Shown: positions 16,344-26,100 of the stretch, piece by piece
Position numbering within the stretch: the stretch's first letter is position 1
Layout: each line of letters opens with the position of its first letter
Assembly (NCBI GenBank): GCA_905197045.1
Contig: CAJJXG010000001.1
Span: 121,038-185,037 of the forward strand
Source of the DNA: an uncultured Caryophanales bacterium
GTDB lineage: Bacteria > Bacillota_I > Bacilli_A > RFN20 > CAG-826
DNA length: 64,000 bases
Direction: 5' to 3'
Notes under the pieces: generated by a model
Told to the model about the DNA's origin: nothing
Database searches by the model: none
What the model saw: only the letters and a program-made list of their open reading frames with translations
Made by a program: the position numbers and the translations under genes

Positions 16344-16631
16344 CTATTGATGATCGACTGTAACTAATGTTCTTAAAACATTGTTGTCGAATCTTGTGAT
16401 ACGATCAAATTCGTTAAGAGCGACATTATCAGCTTCGATTTTGACGACGACATAATATCCTTTGATTTCTTTTTTGATAGGATATGCTAATTCGCGAAGT
16501 CCCCATTCGTTAACGTCGCTAATTTTACCACCGTTTGAAGTGATAGCTCCGTGTAACTTTTCAACTTCTGCTTTTCTAGCAGCATCATCAAGGCTGGCTT
16601 TAAGAATGTACATAATTTCGTACTTTTTCAT
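16344..16631 (-). CDS. rpsF: Ribosomal protein bS6
   Basis: Binds 16S rRNA as a dimer with S18. The 95-residue protein begins MKKYEIMYIL and contains WGLRELAYPIKKEIKGYYVV, the family core. It is the first gene of rpsF-ssb-rpsR, 14 bases before ssb. A clear promoter and a structured leader precede it. A ribosome site GGGAGG lies upstream of the ATG. Confidence 0.97.
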   Translation of the reverse strand: MKKYEIMYILKASLDDAARKAEVEKLHGAITSNGGKISDVNEWGLRELAYPIKKEIKGYYVVVKIEADNVALNEFDRITRFDNNVLRTLVTVDHQ

Positions 16632-16639
16632 TTACCTTA

Positions 16640-16699
16640 CCTCCCTCTGGACATCTGGCTCTAATCTAATCAAGTTAGAGCAGAGAAGCACTTAAAGTG
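16640..16699 (-). promoter_or_regulatory. rpsF leader, candidate S6:S18 autoregulatory RNA
   Basis: Starting near 16699 the leader has a perfect hairpin GCACTTTAAGTGC. Next is a stem TCTG-C-TCTAA paired with TTAGA-GC-CAGA, with unpaired C and GC opposite each other, and then the ribosome site GGGAGG. S6:S18 leaders in many bacteria mimic the 16S rRNA binding site with a bulged stem before rpsF. I see a bulged stem in the right place but cannot confirm the conserved bulge bases. Confidence 0.35.
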
Positions 16700-16706
16700 C
16701 CTTTGT

Positions 16707-16735
16707 ATTATATACAAAGCGTCCAATAAAGTAAA
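16707..16735 (-). promoter_or_regulatory. rpsF operon promoter
   Basis: Minus strand TTTACT (16735-16730), 17-base spacer, TATAAT (16712-16707). It drives rpsF-ssb-rpsR. Confidence 0.7.
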
Positions 16736-16763
16736 GAAAAAGCGGAATTCTTCTTAACAAAAA

Positions 16764-16798
16764 AGACCTCTCAATAATACAACTACTATCAGAGGCCT
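16764..16798 (-). terminator. lysS terminator
   Basis: On the minus strand AGGCCTCT pairs with AGAGGTCT (one G-U pair), followed by TTTTTT, just after the lysS stop. Confidence 0.75.
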
Positions 16799-16821
16799 AA
16801 ATTTTAAAAATATTTTTAAAG

Positions 16822-18327
16822 TTATTTGACTTTCTTTTCTACTGGTTTTTCATCTCTCATGCAAGGGAATAAAATAACTTCTCTTATGCTTGCTTGATTT
16901 AATAAAAGCATACAAAGTCTATCAAAACCAATTCCGATTCCACCAGTTGGTGGCATTCCATATTCAAGAGCCTCAATGAAGTCGTTATCCATTTCATTAG
17001 CTTCATCATCTCCTAACTCTTTTGCTTTAAGTTGAGCAATAAATCTTTCTTTTTGATCAATTGGATCATTAAGTTCACTATAAGCATTTGCATATTCTGT
17101 TCCATTAATATAAAGTTCAAATCTTTCAGTAAAACGAGGATCTGCAGACTTTTTAGTTAAAGGAGATATTTCTATTGGATGTCCGTATACGAAAGTTGGT
17201 TGAATCAAATCTTTTTCACAGAACTCTTCAAATAAGGCATTTAATATATAGCCATTACTTGTCCAATGTGGTTCAACTTTAATACCATGTTCTTTAGCAT
17301 AAGCAACTGCGTCTTCAAATTTAATGTCACCCGTAAAATCTAAACCGGTTTTTTCTTTAACAAGCTCAGCCATTGAAACCCATCTAAATTCTGGTCCAAA
17401 ATCAATCTCAAGACCTTGATAGTCAATTTTTGTAGTATGTAAAACTTCTTCACAAGCGTTTCTTATAACACCTTCACAAAGTTTTCTCATGCTTTCTAAA
17501 TCACCAAAAGCTTCATAAAGTTCAACGGTTGTAAATTCAGGATTATGTTTAGTATCCATTCCTTCGTTTCTAAATAAACGACCAAATTCATAAACTTTTT
17601 CAAGACCGCCAACAATAAGTCTTTTAAGTTGTAACTCGGTAGCGATTCTTAAATAAAAATCTTTATTAAGCGTATTGTGATGAGTAATGAAAGGTCTAGC
17701 ATTTGCTCCACCAAGAATTGGTTGTAAAACGCTAGTTTCAACTTCGACAAAGCCATTTTTATCAAAATATCTTTGCATACTTCTTAAAATTTGAGGTCTT
17801 AAAAGAGCAATGCGCTTAGCTTCTTGATTCATAATTAAATCAACATATCTATGCCTGCATCTTTCTTCAACATCGGTTAAGCCGTGGAATTTTTCAGGTA
17901 ATGGTCTTAAAGATTTAGTTAAAAAAGTAAATTTCTCAGCTTTAATTGTAAGTTCGCCAGTTCTTGTTAACATTAACTTGCCATAAATACCTACAATATC
18001 GCCAATATCACAAATTTTAAAAATGTTATAGGTTTCTTCACCGACAGTATCAATTGAAATATAAACTTGAATTTTTCCAAATTTATCTTGAATGCTAACA
18101 AAAGATGCTTTCCCCATCTTTCTTAAAAACATTATTCTTCCGGCAACATCAACATGAATTGGGTTTTGCTCTAATTCTTCATTTGTTTTTCCGTTTGCTT
18201 TTTCTCTACATGTTTCGCTTGTATCTGTTCTTGGATAAGCTTCACCCCATGGGTTAACACCTAATTCTTCAAGTTTTGCAAGCTTATCTCTTCTAGCTCT
18301 TTCTTGATCTGTTAACTTTTCTTCCAT
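16822..18327 (-). CDS. lysS: Lysyl-tRNA synthetase, class II
   Basis: Charges tRNA-Lys. The 501-residue length is typical. Residues about 50-150 are the anticodon-binding OB fold (IHVDVAGRIMFLRKMGKASF). The class II core has motif 2 FRNEGMDTKHNPEFT (about 255-270) and motif 3 PPTGGIGIGFDRLCMLL (about 461-477). It has its own promoter (TATAAT at 18354-18349, leader about 15 bases) and terminator. In Bacillus lysS also follows the dus gene, as here. Confidence 0.97.
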   Translation of the reverse strand: MEEKLTDQERARRDKLAKLEELGVNPWGEAYPRTDTSETCREKANGKTNEELEQNPIHVDVAGRIMFLRKMGKASFVSIQDKFGKIQVYISIDTVGEETYNIFKICDIGDIVGIYGKLMLTRTGELTIKAEKFTFLTKSLRPLPEKFHGLTDVEERCRHRYVDLIMNQEAKRIALLRPQILRSMQRYFDKNGFVEVETSVLQPILGGANARPFITHHNTLNKDFYLRIATELQLKRLIVGGLEKVYEFGRLFRNEGMDTKHNPEFTTVELYEAFGDLESMRKLCEGVIRNACEEVLHTTKIDYQGLEIDFGPEFRWVSMAELVKEKTGLDFTGDIKFEDAVAYAKEHGIKVEPHWTSNGYILNALFEEFCEKDLIQPTFVYGHPIEISPLTKKSADPRFTERFELYINGTEYANAYSELNDPIDQKERFIAQLKAKELGDDEANEMDNDFIEALEYGMPPTGGIGIGFDRLCMLLLNQASIREVILFPCMRDEKPVEKKVK

Positions 18328-18348
18328 ATATATCTCCTAATCGGCTGT

Positions 18349-18354
18349 ATTATA
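18349..18354 (-). promoter_or_regulatory. lysS -10 box between GGCTG/CAGCC arms
   Basis: TATAAT on the minus strand is flanked by GGCTG and CAGCC arms 14 bases apart. The -35 (ATGAAA) overlaps the end of dusB. The hairpin could alternatively be a weak dusB terminator. Confidence 0.4.
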
Positions 18355-18381
18355 CAAAAATTCAGCCTATTTTTCATTAAA

Positions 18382-19371
18382 TTAAAGTTTTAATAAATTT
18401 TCTATTTTATAGTTTTCTATTATCTCTTTTGTTTTAGACAAAGAGTTAATGTCTCTTGATAAACTACTTCTTAAATTTTTGACGTTTGGTAAATCAAGAT
18501 TTAAGAAAAATTTTGGAGCAATACCTTTTAATATTGAAAAAGCCGCTTTTTCTCCTTTTTCCTTTATAAGTAAATCTATAAAACGATAAAGATATTCTGC
18601 TTGTCGATTAAAATCTGTTTCTATAAAATCATTTTTACCTTCTAGGGCGCGATTGATGTTTTCTATTAATAGTGGGTTGCCTATCCCACCTCTTGCCACC
18701 ATTACAGCGTTTGCTCTTGTAATTTTTAAAGCGTTTAAAGCGTCTTCCACAGTATAAATGTTCCCGCTTACGCAAAAAGGTATTTTTATTTCATCGCGTA
18801 TATTTTTCAATAAATCAAAATGTGGTTTTCCCAAGTAAAGCTCTTTTTTCGTCCTAGCATGTATAGCTAAAAATGATATTCCGGCTTTTTCAAGTAAAGG
18901 AGCAATTTCATCAACGTTTACATCATCATAACCAAGTCTAATTTTAGCACTAACTGGCTTTTCGCTTTTTCTCACTACTGCTTGAACCATATCAAAAAGT
19001 TCTTCTTTACGGGTTAGCCATTTACTTCCTGAATTGTTTTTAGTTACTTTAGGAACCGGACAAGCCAAATTTAAATCTAATATGTCGTAATTTATATTGA
19101 GCTCTTTTAAAACATCCATCGATTTTAAAATCGTTTCTTTGCTTCCGCCAAATAGTTGAACGGCAAGTGGACGATCGCTGCCGTCCGTATACAACATATC
19201 GAAAGTTTTTTTGTTATGATAAATAAGCGCAAAATCACTAATCATCTCTGTATAAGTAAGCCCAGGATGAAACTCGTTCATAAATTTCCTATAAGAAAAA
19301 GAAGTTATTCCTGCCATTGGAGCAAGAATAACATTCTTTTTTATTTCAATGTCTTTGATAAAAAAACTCAT
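18382..19371 (-). CDS. dusB: tRNA-dihydrouridine synthase, DusB-like
   Basis: Flavoprotein that reduces uridine to dihydrouridine in the tRNA D-loop. The 329-residue protein has the TIM-barrel start ILAPMAGITSFSYRKF, the active-site motif LNLACPVPKV with catalytic Cys104, AIHARTKKELYLG (about residue 170) and the phosphate-binding VMVARGGIGNPLL (about 223-235). It lies 9 bases after ftsH and just before lysS, the same neighbourhood as Bacillus ftsH ... yacF-lysS. Confidence 0.94.
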   Translation of the reverse strand: MSFFIKDIEIKKNVILAPMAGITSFSYRKFMNEFHPGLTYTEMISDFALIYHNKKTFDMLYTDGSDRPLAVQLFGGSKETILKSMDVLKELNINYDILDLNLACPVPKVTKNNSGSKWLTRKEELFDMVQAVVRKSEKPVSAKIRLGYDDVNVDEIAPLLEKAGISFLAIHARTKKELYLGKPHFDLLKNIRDEIKIPFCVSGNIYTVEDALNALKITRANAVMVARGGIGNPLLIENINRALEGKNDFIETDFNRQAEYLYRFIDLLIKEKGEKAAFSILKGIAPKFFLNLDLPNVKNLRSSLSRDINSLSKTKEIIENYKIENLLKL

Positions 19372-19380
19372 TAATCTAAA

Positions 19381-21573
19381 CTATTCTTTTGTTTTTTCTT
19401 CGTTATCTTGAATTTTAGCTTCTTCCTTTTCGTCATCCTTTGTTACGGCTTTTTCAGTAGTTTTGTTTTCCTCTTTCACTTCGCTATTTTGGCTTCCAGC
19501 TTTAACTTCTTCGTTTGCTTTTTCTTCTTTTTCAGCATTATTTAAAATGTGGAAACTTGCTTCATGAGCAGCTTGTGATTGAGTAACTGTTTCTTTTGGA
19601 AGTTCTCTATGTTCAAGCAAGTAAGAAATTTCTTCCTCACTAATTGTTTCGTGAGTAAGAAGAGTTTCTGCAATTAAGATTACATCATCTTTTCTTTCTT
19701 GAATTATTCTTAAAGCTTCGGCATGAGCTCTTTCAACAATCTTTCTAACTTCTTTATCAATTTCATCTGCTACAGCAACAGAGAAATTCTTTTGGGCATT
19801 GGTATAATCTCTACCTAAGAAGACGCTTCCGGTATTCTTTTCATATTGAATAGGACCAAGTGAAGACATACCATACTCGACTACCATGCTACGAGCAATT
19901 TGTGTTGCTCTTTCAATATCATTGCTTGCACCAGTTGAAACGTCTTTAAAGAAAATTTCTTCGCTACTTCTACCACCAAGAAGACCAGCAATTTCTGCTT
20001 CAAGTTCGCTCTTGGTAAGTAAGAATCTATCATCTTCAGGCCCCATAAGGACGTGACCGCCAGTTTGACCACGTGGAATAATTGTAATTTTTCTAACTTT
20101 ATCAGCATTTGGTAAAGTTAAACCAATAATTGCGTGTCCAGCTTCGTGATAAGCTACTTGTCTTCTTTCTTTTTCATTCATTCCTTTATTGGATTTTGCA
20201 GGTCCAGCAATACGTCTATCAATAGCTTCATCAATATCAGCCATTGAAATCACTTCTCTATTTCCTCTAACAGCAAGAATTGCAGCTTCGTTTAAGATAT
20301 TAGCAATATCTGCACCACTAAATCCGACTGTACGTTTCGCAAGTTGCCCAAAGTCAATGCTTGGATCAATCTTTTTATTTCTAGCATGAACCTTAAAGAT
20401 AGCTTCTCTTCCTTCTTTATTTGGAAGATTAACAGTAATTTGTCTATCAAAACGTCCAGCTCTAAGTAATGCAGGGTCTAAAACGTCGGCTCTATTAGTT
20501 GCAGCAATTACGATGATTCCAGAATTCTCTTCAAAACCATCTAACTCAACAAGTAATTGGTTAAGTGTTTGTTCTCTTTCATCGTTACCACCACCTAAGC
20601 CAGCTCCTCTTTGTCTACCGACGGCATCAATTTCATCAATAAAAATAACACAAGGAGCATTTTGCTTTGCAGTTTTAAAAAGATCTCTAACTCTTCCAGC
20701 ACCAGCACCAACAAACATTTCAACAAAGTCGGAACCTGAAATTGAAAAGAAAGGAACGCCAACTTCACCAGCTACTGCTTTAGCAAGTAATGTTTTACCA
20801 GTACCTGGAGGGCCAACAAGCAAGAAACCTTTTGGCAATTTAGCACCACATCTTGTATATTTTTTAGGATTTTTCAAATAATCGACGAGTTCCATCATTT
20901 CGGCTTTTTCTTCATCACAGCCAGCAACATCTTTAAATCTTACTTTACTATCATCAATTCTTCTGGCCTTAGATTTACTAAAATCAAGTGCGGATTGATT
21001 GCCGCCTGCACTAGCAGAAAGCATTTTAAAGAAGAAAATACCAATAATAATGATAATTGCAATATAAAGAATAGTAGGTAACCAAGACCAAATTGGGTTT
21101 TCTCTATAAACTGTAGTGTTATAACCTGTATATCCTTGTTCAGACAAAACTTTGTAATTTGTTTTGCTGCTATTCACTTCTGAACATAACTTATCAAATA
21201 ATGTTGGTGCAGCTTCGTTTGCATCACCAACTGTGTATCCAAAATTTGAATTGTAGAAAGGATCTGTTAAAACTGTTGTTGTAATATAAGAAAATTGATA
21301 CCCATTAAGATTAGATTCATCTGTTGGTAAACTTGATTTTCTTACAAAGGTAATGTTTAAAGTAGTTTCGTTTCCATTTTCAACAGCTTCAAAACTTACG
21401 ATATCATAATCATCTTTGTCATCATAAGCTAAAGATACTGCATTGCTTGTCGCAACAGATGTGTATCTTTGATTCATTTGATTAACAATAAAATAAATTA
21501 AGAAAACGGCAAGAATGAGGATAAAGAAATATATCAAGAAACTAAACCGTTTTGATTTCTTTTTGTCTTTCAT
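19381..21573 (-). CDS. ftsH: ATP-dependent membrane zinc protease FtsH
   Basis: Membrane-anchored AAA protease that removes damaged membrane proteins and regulators. The 730-residue protein has helix 1 (about 10-31), an outside domain, helix 2 (about 162-184), Walker A GPPGTGKT (254-261), Walker B FIDEIDA (about 311-317), the SRH region, and the zinc motif HEAGH (476-480). Residues from about 670 form a Glu/Lys-rich low-complexity tail. A TGCTTTAT-tac-ATAAAGCA repeat overlaps the likely promoter. The gene precedes dusB and lysS. Confidence 0.97.
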   Translation of the reverse strand: MKDKKKSKRFSFLIYFFILILAVFLIYFIVNQMNQRYTSVATSNAVSLAYDDKDDYDIVSFEAVENGNETTLNITFVRKSSLPTDESNLNGYQFSYITTTVLTDPFYNSNFGYTVGDANEAAPTLFDKLCSEVNSSKTNYKVLSEQGYTGYNTTVYRENPIWSWLPTILYIAIIIIIGIFFFKMLSASAGGNQSALDFSKSKARRIDDSKVRFKDVAGCDEEKAEMMELVDYLKNPKKYTRCGAKLPKGFLLVGPPGTGKTLLAKAVAGEVGVPFFSISGSDFVEMFVGAGAGRVRDLFKTAKQNAPCVIFIDEIDAVGRQRGAGLGGGNDEREQTLNQLLVELDGFEENSGIIVIAATNRADVLDPALLRAGRFDRQITVNLPNKEGREAIFKVHARNKKIDPSIDFGQLAKRTVGFSGADIANILNEAAILAVRGNREVISMADIDEAIDRRIAGPAKSNKGMNEKERRQVAYHEAGHAIIGLTLPNADKVRKITIIPRGQTGGHVLMGPEDDRFLLTKSELEAEIAGLLGGRSSEEIFFKDVSTGASNDIERATQIARSMVVEYGMSSLGPIQYEKNTGSVFLGRDYTNAQKNFSVAVADEIDKEVRKIVERAHAEALRIIQERKDDVILIAETLLTHETISEEEISYLLEHRELPKETVTQSQAAHEASFHILNNAEKEEKANEEVKAGSQNSEVKEENKTTEKAVTKDDEKEEAKIQDNEEKTKE

Positions 21574-21628
21574 AATATCTCCTTTTCAGTGACTAAGATT
21601 GCGTTAGTACAAAATATTCTATCTTATT

Positions 21629-21647
21629 TGCTTTATTACATAAAGCA
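21629..21647. promoter_or_regulatory. Inverted repeat at the ftsH promoter
   Basis: Arms TGCTTTAT and ATAAAGCA separated by 3 bases. On the minus strand the repeat overlaps a -35-like TTTATG, with TAGAAT 17 bases on. It is not the CIRCE heat-shock element. An operator or a small hairpin is possible. Confidence 0.4.
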
Positions 21648-21718
21648 GCATAACGTATTTAATCTATCTAATTGTAAAATACCTTAACTTTTTTTCAATT
21701 AAATTGATTAATAATTTG

Positions 21719-22948
21719 TCAACACAAGAGTTGACTACATTTAAATGACAATAAACCGTTTTTCTTTACCTTTTTTTGATAGCGAGGAACATATATTAAA
21801 TTCCCGTTTTTATCAAAAATTCCTGGCCGGACCTCTCGCAAATATGAGGGCATTTTCCAATAGGTAAATTCTCGATTAACTTTTAATGTATGGCCTTTAA
21901 CTTTAAATGTTTTTCCTTCTATTGCTGGTTTAATTGTTAACGGGAAAGAATTCAAAATTAAATTAATATTTTCAGCTTCTTTATTTAACCTAAATACCTC
22001 ATTGGCTTCATCAATATTTTCAAAATCATAAGTATATCTTTTTGGTTTTTTAATAATTTGGATGATTCCATAATCGAAGTAAAGAAAATAATCATTATTA
22101 ATTTTCTCTTTATAAGTTGCTGGTCTGTTATTAATCACCGAAAGCAAATTTTCGACTCTTCCTTTTGATATAGGTATAAAAACATCTTTCTTTTTAAGAA
22201 GAGCAATTAGCAAAAGTTGAAACTCTTCAATAGTAATTTCTTTAAATAATTTGTTATAGCAGTTAATAAAATTAGGTATGCCTAGTTTTTTAAATTTAGT
22301 AAAAATACTTAAGTTTTGCAGGTTTTTCGTTTTAATCTCAATCAAAATATTGTTGATTTCATCATCATTAAGTTTTTTAAGATCTTTCCTAATTTTGTTT
22401 CTTTTAAACTTCGAATCAAAGTTAGATGGATCGATAGAAAAAGGAACGTTATTACTTTTACAATATTCCTCAAGCTCATTTTTAGTGATATTTAAAAGCG
22501 GTCTTACAATTTTAACGTCTCCTCTTTTACTGATTTTTTCAAGACCATAATGATAGAAGACTCCTCCTCTTTCCTTTTGTAAAAGATAAGTTTCTATATC
22601 ATCGCCTTTATTATGAGCTACTAATACCTTTTTTATATTTCTTTCTTTAGCTACTTTTTCAAAATAGTTATAACGCACCTCACGAGCCCAAATTTCTTCG
22701 TTTACATTTTTAGGCATATAAGTTTGTAAAACATGAACTTTAATATTATATTTTTCTGCAAACTCTTTTATGCCTCTTTCATCATCGTCGGCTTGCTTTA
22801 AAATATGATAATTCACATGAGCAACTTCAAAAGTAAATCCGTGTTTTAAAAGATAGTAAAAAAGAGCCATGGAATCAGGTCCAAAGCTACAAGTTAATAA
22901 ATACTTTTCTTTTTTAGATAACCTCATTACTTTCTTCAATGATTTCAT
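21719..22948 (-). CDS. tilS: tRNA(Ile)-lysidine synthetase
   Basis: Attaches lysine to C34 of tRNA-Ile(CAU) so that it reads AUA. The 409-residue protein has the N-terminal PP-loop ATPase domain (about 1-200). The loop reads CSFGPDSMAL (residues 20-29), where most family members have SGGxDS. HVNYHIL (about 40-46) and VAHNKGDDIETYL are other family motifs. The C-terminal half is divergent, with KVKGHTLKVNREF near 350. The start could also be the ATG at 22927. It overlaps rqcP, and ftsH is next, as in Bacillus tilS-hprT-ftsH, but hprT is missing. Confidence 0.9.
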   Translation of the reverse strand: MKSLKKVMRLSKKEKYLLTCSFGPDSMALFYYLLKHGFTFEVAHVNYHILKQADDDERGIKEFAEKYNIKVHVLQTYMPKNVNEEIWAREVRYNYFEKVAKERNIKKVLVAHNKGDDIETYLLQKERGGVFYHYGLEKISKRGDVKIVRPLLNITKNELEEYCKSNNVPFSIDPSNFDSKFKRNKIRKDLKKLNDDEINNILIEIKTKNLQNLSIFTKFKKLGIPNFINCYNKLFKEITIEEFQLLLIALLKKKDVFIPISKGRVENLLSVINNRPATYKEKINNDYFLYFDYGIIQIIKKPKRYTYDFENIDEANEVFRLNKEAENINLILNSFPLTIKPAIEGKTFKVKGHTLKVNREFTYWKMPSYLREVRPGIFDKNGNLIYVPRYQKKVKKNGLLSFKCSQLLC

Positions 22949-23189
22949 CCTTTAAAATCTCATATAAATTTCTTGCATCTTCTTTTTTAGCATAACTTGC
23001 TGTTTTTAAAACTTTTACCGTTAATTTATGCCTTCCAAGTTGTAAAGTTAAAATGTCTCCTTCATTTACCTCACTAGATGGTTTAGCAACTTTATCATTA
23101 ATTAGAAAAATCCCTCTATCTAACAACTCTTTTGCAACAGTTCTTCTTTTGATTAATCTTGTTAGTTTTAAATATTTATCAATTCTCAT
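22914..23189 (-). CDS. rqcP: S4-domain ribosome quality-control protein RqcP (YabO/Hsp15 family)
   Basis: A 91-residue S4 RNA-binding protein. MRIDKYLKLTRLIKRRTVAK (residues 1-20) is the family start, followed by DRGIFLINDKVAKPSSEVNEGDIL, the S4 core. In Bacillus, RqcP works with RqcH on stalled 50S subunits to add alanine tails. It overlaps mfd upstream by 11 bases and tilS downstream. The neighbouring Bacillus genes yabP, yabQ and divIC, which follow yabO there, are absent. Confidence 0.92.
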   Translation of the reverse strand: MRIDKYLKLTRLIKRRTVAKELLDRGIFLINDKVAKPSSEVNEGDILTLQLGRHKLTVKVLKTASYAKKEDARNLYEILKDEIIEESNEVI

Positions 23190-26100
23190 TCTTTTTAACC
23201 GCCTTCATTTTACTTTTATACATTGTCGAGACACTTTTTAAAATTTCTCTAAGTGTTTGTATCCAATCCCCCTCTTTATTAATACTGATAAAGATGAGTT
23301 TATCATGGTAAGAAAGTTTAAGTTTATTAATAAATTTTAAAAAACTAGTAAAAAGTGTCGTTCCTATACCCTTAATATCACTAAAATTCTTACTTAAAAT
23401 AAGATCAACGCGTTTAGGATATTCAACATATTTTTCAAACTCTTCTTCATCGAGATAAATTGATATCTCTCTTTTAATAAAAAGTAATTCGACACTTTGT
23501 GGTAAAGCGCCATATTGATCCTTTAATGTATCTTTTAATATTGCAAGTTTAGCTAAATCTTTACAATCTAGTATTTTTTGATAAATTTCAATTTTCTCGT
23601 CGTTTTTAGCAAATTCTTTTGGTACATAAGCATCTAGATCTTGTAGAGCTTTAATATCTTTAGTTGGGCTCTTATTCAATTTGCCTTGTTTTTCTGCAAT
23701 AGTTTCGTTTAATAGACGAATATACATATCTATTCCAACTTCATCTATAAAACCAGCTTGTTCTTTTCCTAAAATGTCTCCCGCTCCACGAATCAATAAA
23801 TCTCTTTGAGCAATTTTATATCCACTTCCTAACTCGGTAAAATCTTGTATAGCTTTTAATCTTTTTTTGCTTTCATCAGTTAATGACTTATTCCCTTTAA
23901 TCATTAAATAGGCATAGGCCATTTTGTCACTTCTTCCGACTCTTCCTTTGATTTGATAAAGTTGAGATAACCCAAAATGGTCGGCATCTTCAACTAACAA
24001 AAGGTTAGCGTTTCTTACATCTATCCCATTTTCTACAATTGTAGTTGCAAGCAAAACATCGATATTGCCTTCATAAAAGTCGTTCATGACTATATCGATA
24101 TCTTCTTTGTCCATTTTTCCATGTATTATGCCAATTCTACATTCCGGAACTAGTTTTTGTAAAATTAGTTCTTTTTCATAAATTCGATAAGTGTCGTTGA
24201 AAATATAGTATACTTGTCCTCTTCTTGCTAACTCTCTTTTAATTAACTCTTTGATAATTTCTTCATCATAATTAATTACATAAGTTTGAATTGGTAATCT
24301 TTCAACTGGAGGCGTTTCAATTCTTGAAATAGATTTTAAACCTACCAAGCTTGATTGAAGTGTTCTAGGTATAGGTGTTGCTGAAAGCGTTAAAACGTCA
24401 ACGTTAGGATATTTTTCTTTTATTCTTTCTTTTTGTTCAACTCCAAATCTTTGTTCTTCATCTATTATTAATAAACCTAGATCTTTGAAAACCACTTTAT
24501 CGTTTAACGCTTTATGCGTTCCAATAAGTAGATTAACACTTCCATCTTTTATTCCTCTTAAAATATCGTTAGTCTCTTTAACGGTGCACATACGGTTTAA
24601 AAGCTTAACGTTAATTTTAAAATCCCCAAACCTTTTTATTGCGACTTTATAATGTTGCATTGATAAAACAGTTGTTGGGCAAAGAAAACATACTTGTTTT
24701 TCTGAAAGTATTGCTTTCATACAAGCTTCTAGCGCAACTTCAGTTTTTCCAAAACCAACATCACCACACAATAAGCGATCCATTGGATGAGGAGCTTCCA
24801 TGTCCTCTTTGATTTCTTTAATTGATGTTTCTTGATCTGGCGTTAGTTTGTAATTAAATTCTTCCTCAAACGCTTTTTGAATTTCGTCGTCCTTTTTAAA
24901 AGAAAACCCTGCAATAGTTGCTCTTTCTTGATAAAGTGTTAATAATCTATCAGCTAAATCATTCACCCTGTCTTTGATTTTTTTCTTTGTTTTTTCCCAT
25001 TGATTTGAGTTAAGGTTTGTAAGCCTGGGTGTGGCTCCTTCTTTACCAACAAATTTTCTTATAAGATTAAATTGATAAAGAGGAACGAAGAGCTTGTCGT
25101 TATTAGCATAAGCAATTTCTAAATAGTCATTATGTTTGCCCATTAACTCGATAGTTTCTATTTTTACAAAGCGTCCTATACCATATTTTTCGTGGACCAC
25201 ATAATCACCTGGTTCTAGCTCTTCATAACTTTCTAAAACTTTCCCTTTTTTAAAGTGTGTTGAATAAGCTTTTATTTTCCTTTTATCATATAGAAGATCA
25301 TCACTTACTAATAAAATCGCGTTTTGATTTATGATTTCAAAAGAAACATTGAATTTTCCTTGGCATAAAGAAACAGGGGTATTTTCGTTTAACATGTAAT
25401 TTTCTGTTTCTGAATATTCTATTTCAGTTGAATCAAGTAAACGTTTAATTTCTTTCCCTTCTTCTTCACTATGATAAACAATCAAAATCTTGTTTCTTCC
25501 TTTAATTAAAGTTTCAAGAATAATTAGAGGTGTCGAGCCTTTTGGATCTAAATAAGTTAAACTACGAATTGGGATAGAAATATCATCTTTTTTATTATAG
25601 AAAGGCTCAAGAATAGTGGTTTCTAACGAACCCTTAAATATACTTGCTCTTTCATTAAAATAAGATAAGTGTGATATATTCTTGTTTTTATCGTGAAGTT
25701 CTAATAAAAATTTTGTTGCCTCCTCAAAAAGAAGAGATTTGGCTTTGTTAAAATCTTGGTTATTTGCAACAATAACAATGAAATTATCAGCAAAATCAGT
25801 TAGTTCTGCAGGCTTTTCCGATAGAAATGAAAGATATTTATAATATTTATTTGAAAAAGAGTTATTTAAAATTTGCTCGATATCTTCATTTACATTTGCG
25901 ATAAGCTCTTCTTTATCTTCTTCTCTTTTATTTAATAAATCTTTATTTAATTGATTTAAAATTTTATTTTTAGTCTTCGCTTTTTCTTCCTCGGTTAATA
26001 AATTAATCGTTGCCGGAATCAAAATAGCGTTATCAAGTTTTTTATATGAAGTTTGTGTTTCGATTTTAAATAAACGAATTGATTCAATAACTGTATCAAA

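Noticed and set aside
18328..18381. T-box or riboswitch before lysS
   Set aside because: The leader is only about 15 bases after the -10, too short for either.
21629..21647. CIRCE heat-shock element before ftsH
   Set aside because: The arms do not match TTAGCACTC/GAGTGCTAA and the spacing is 3, not 9.
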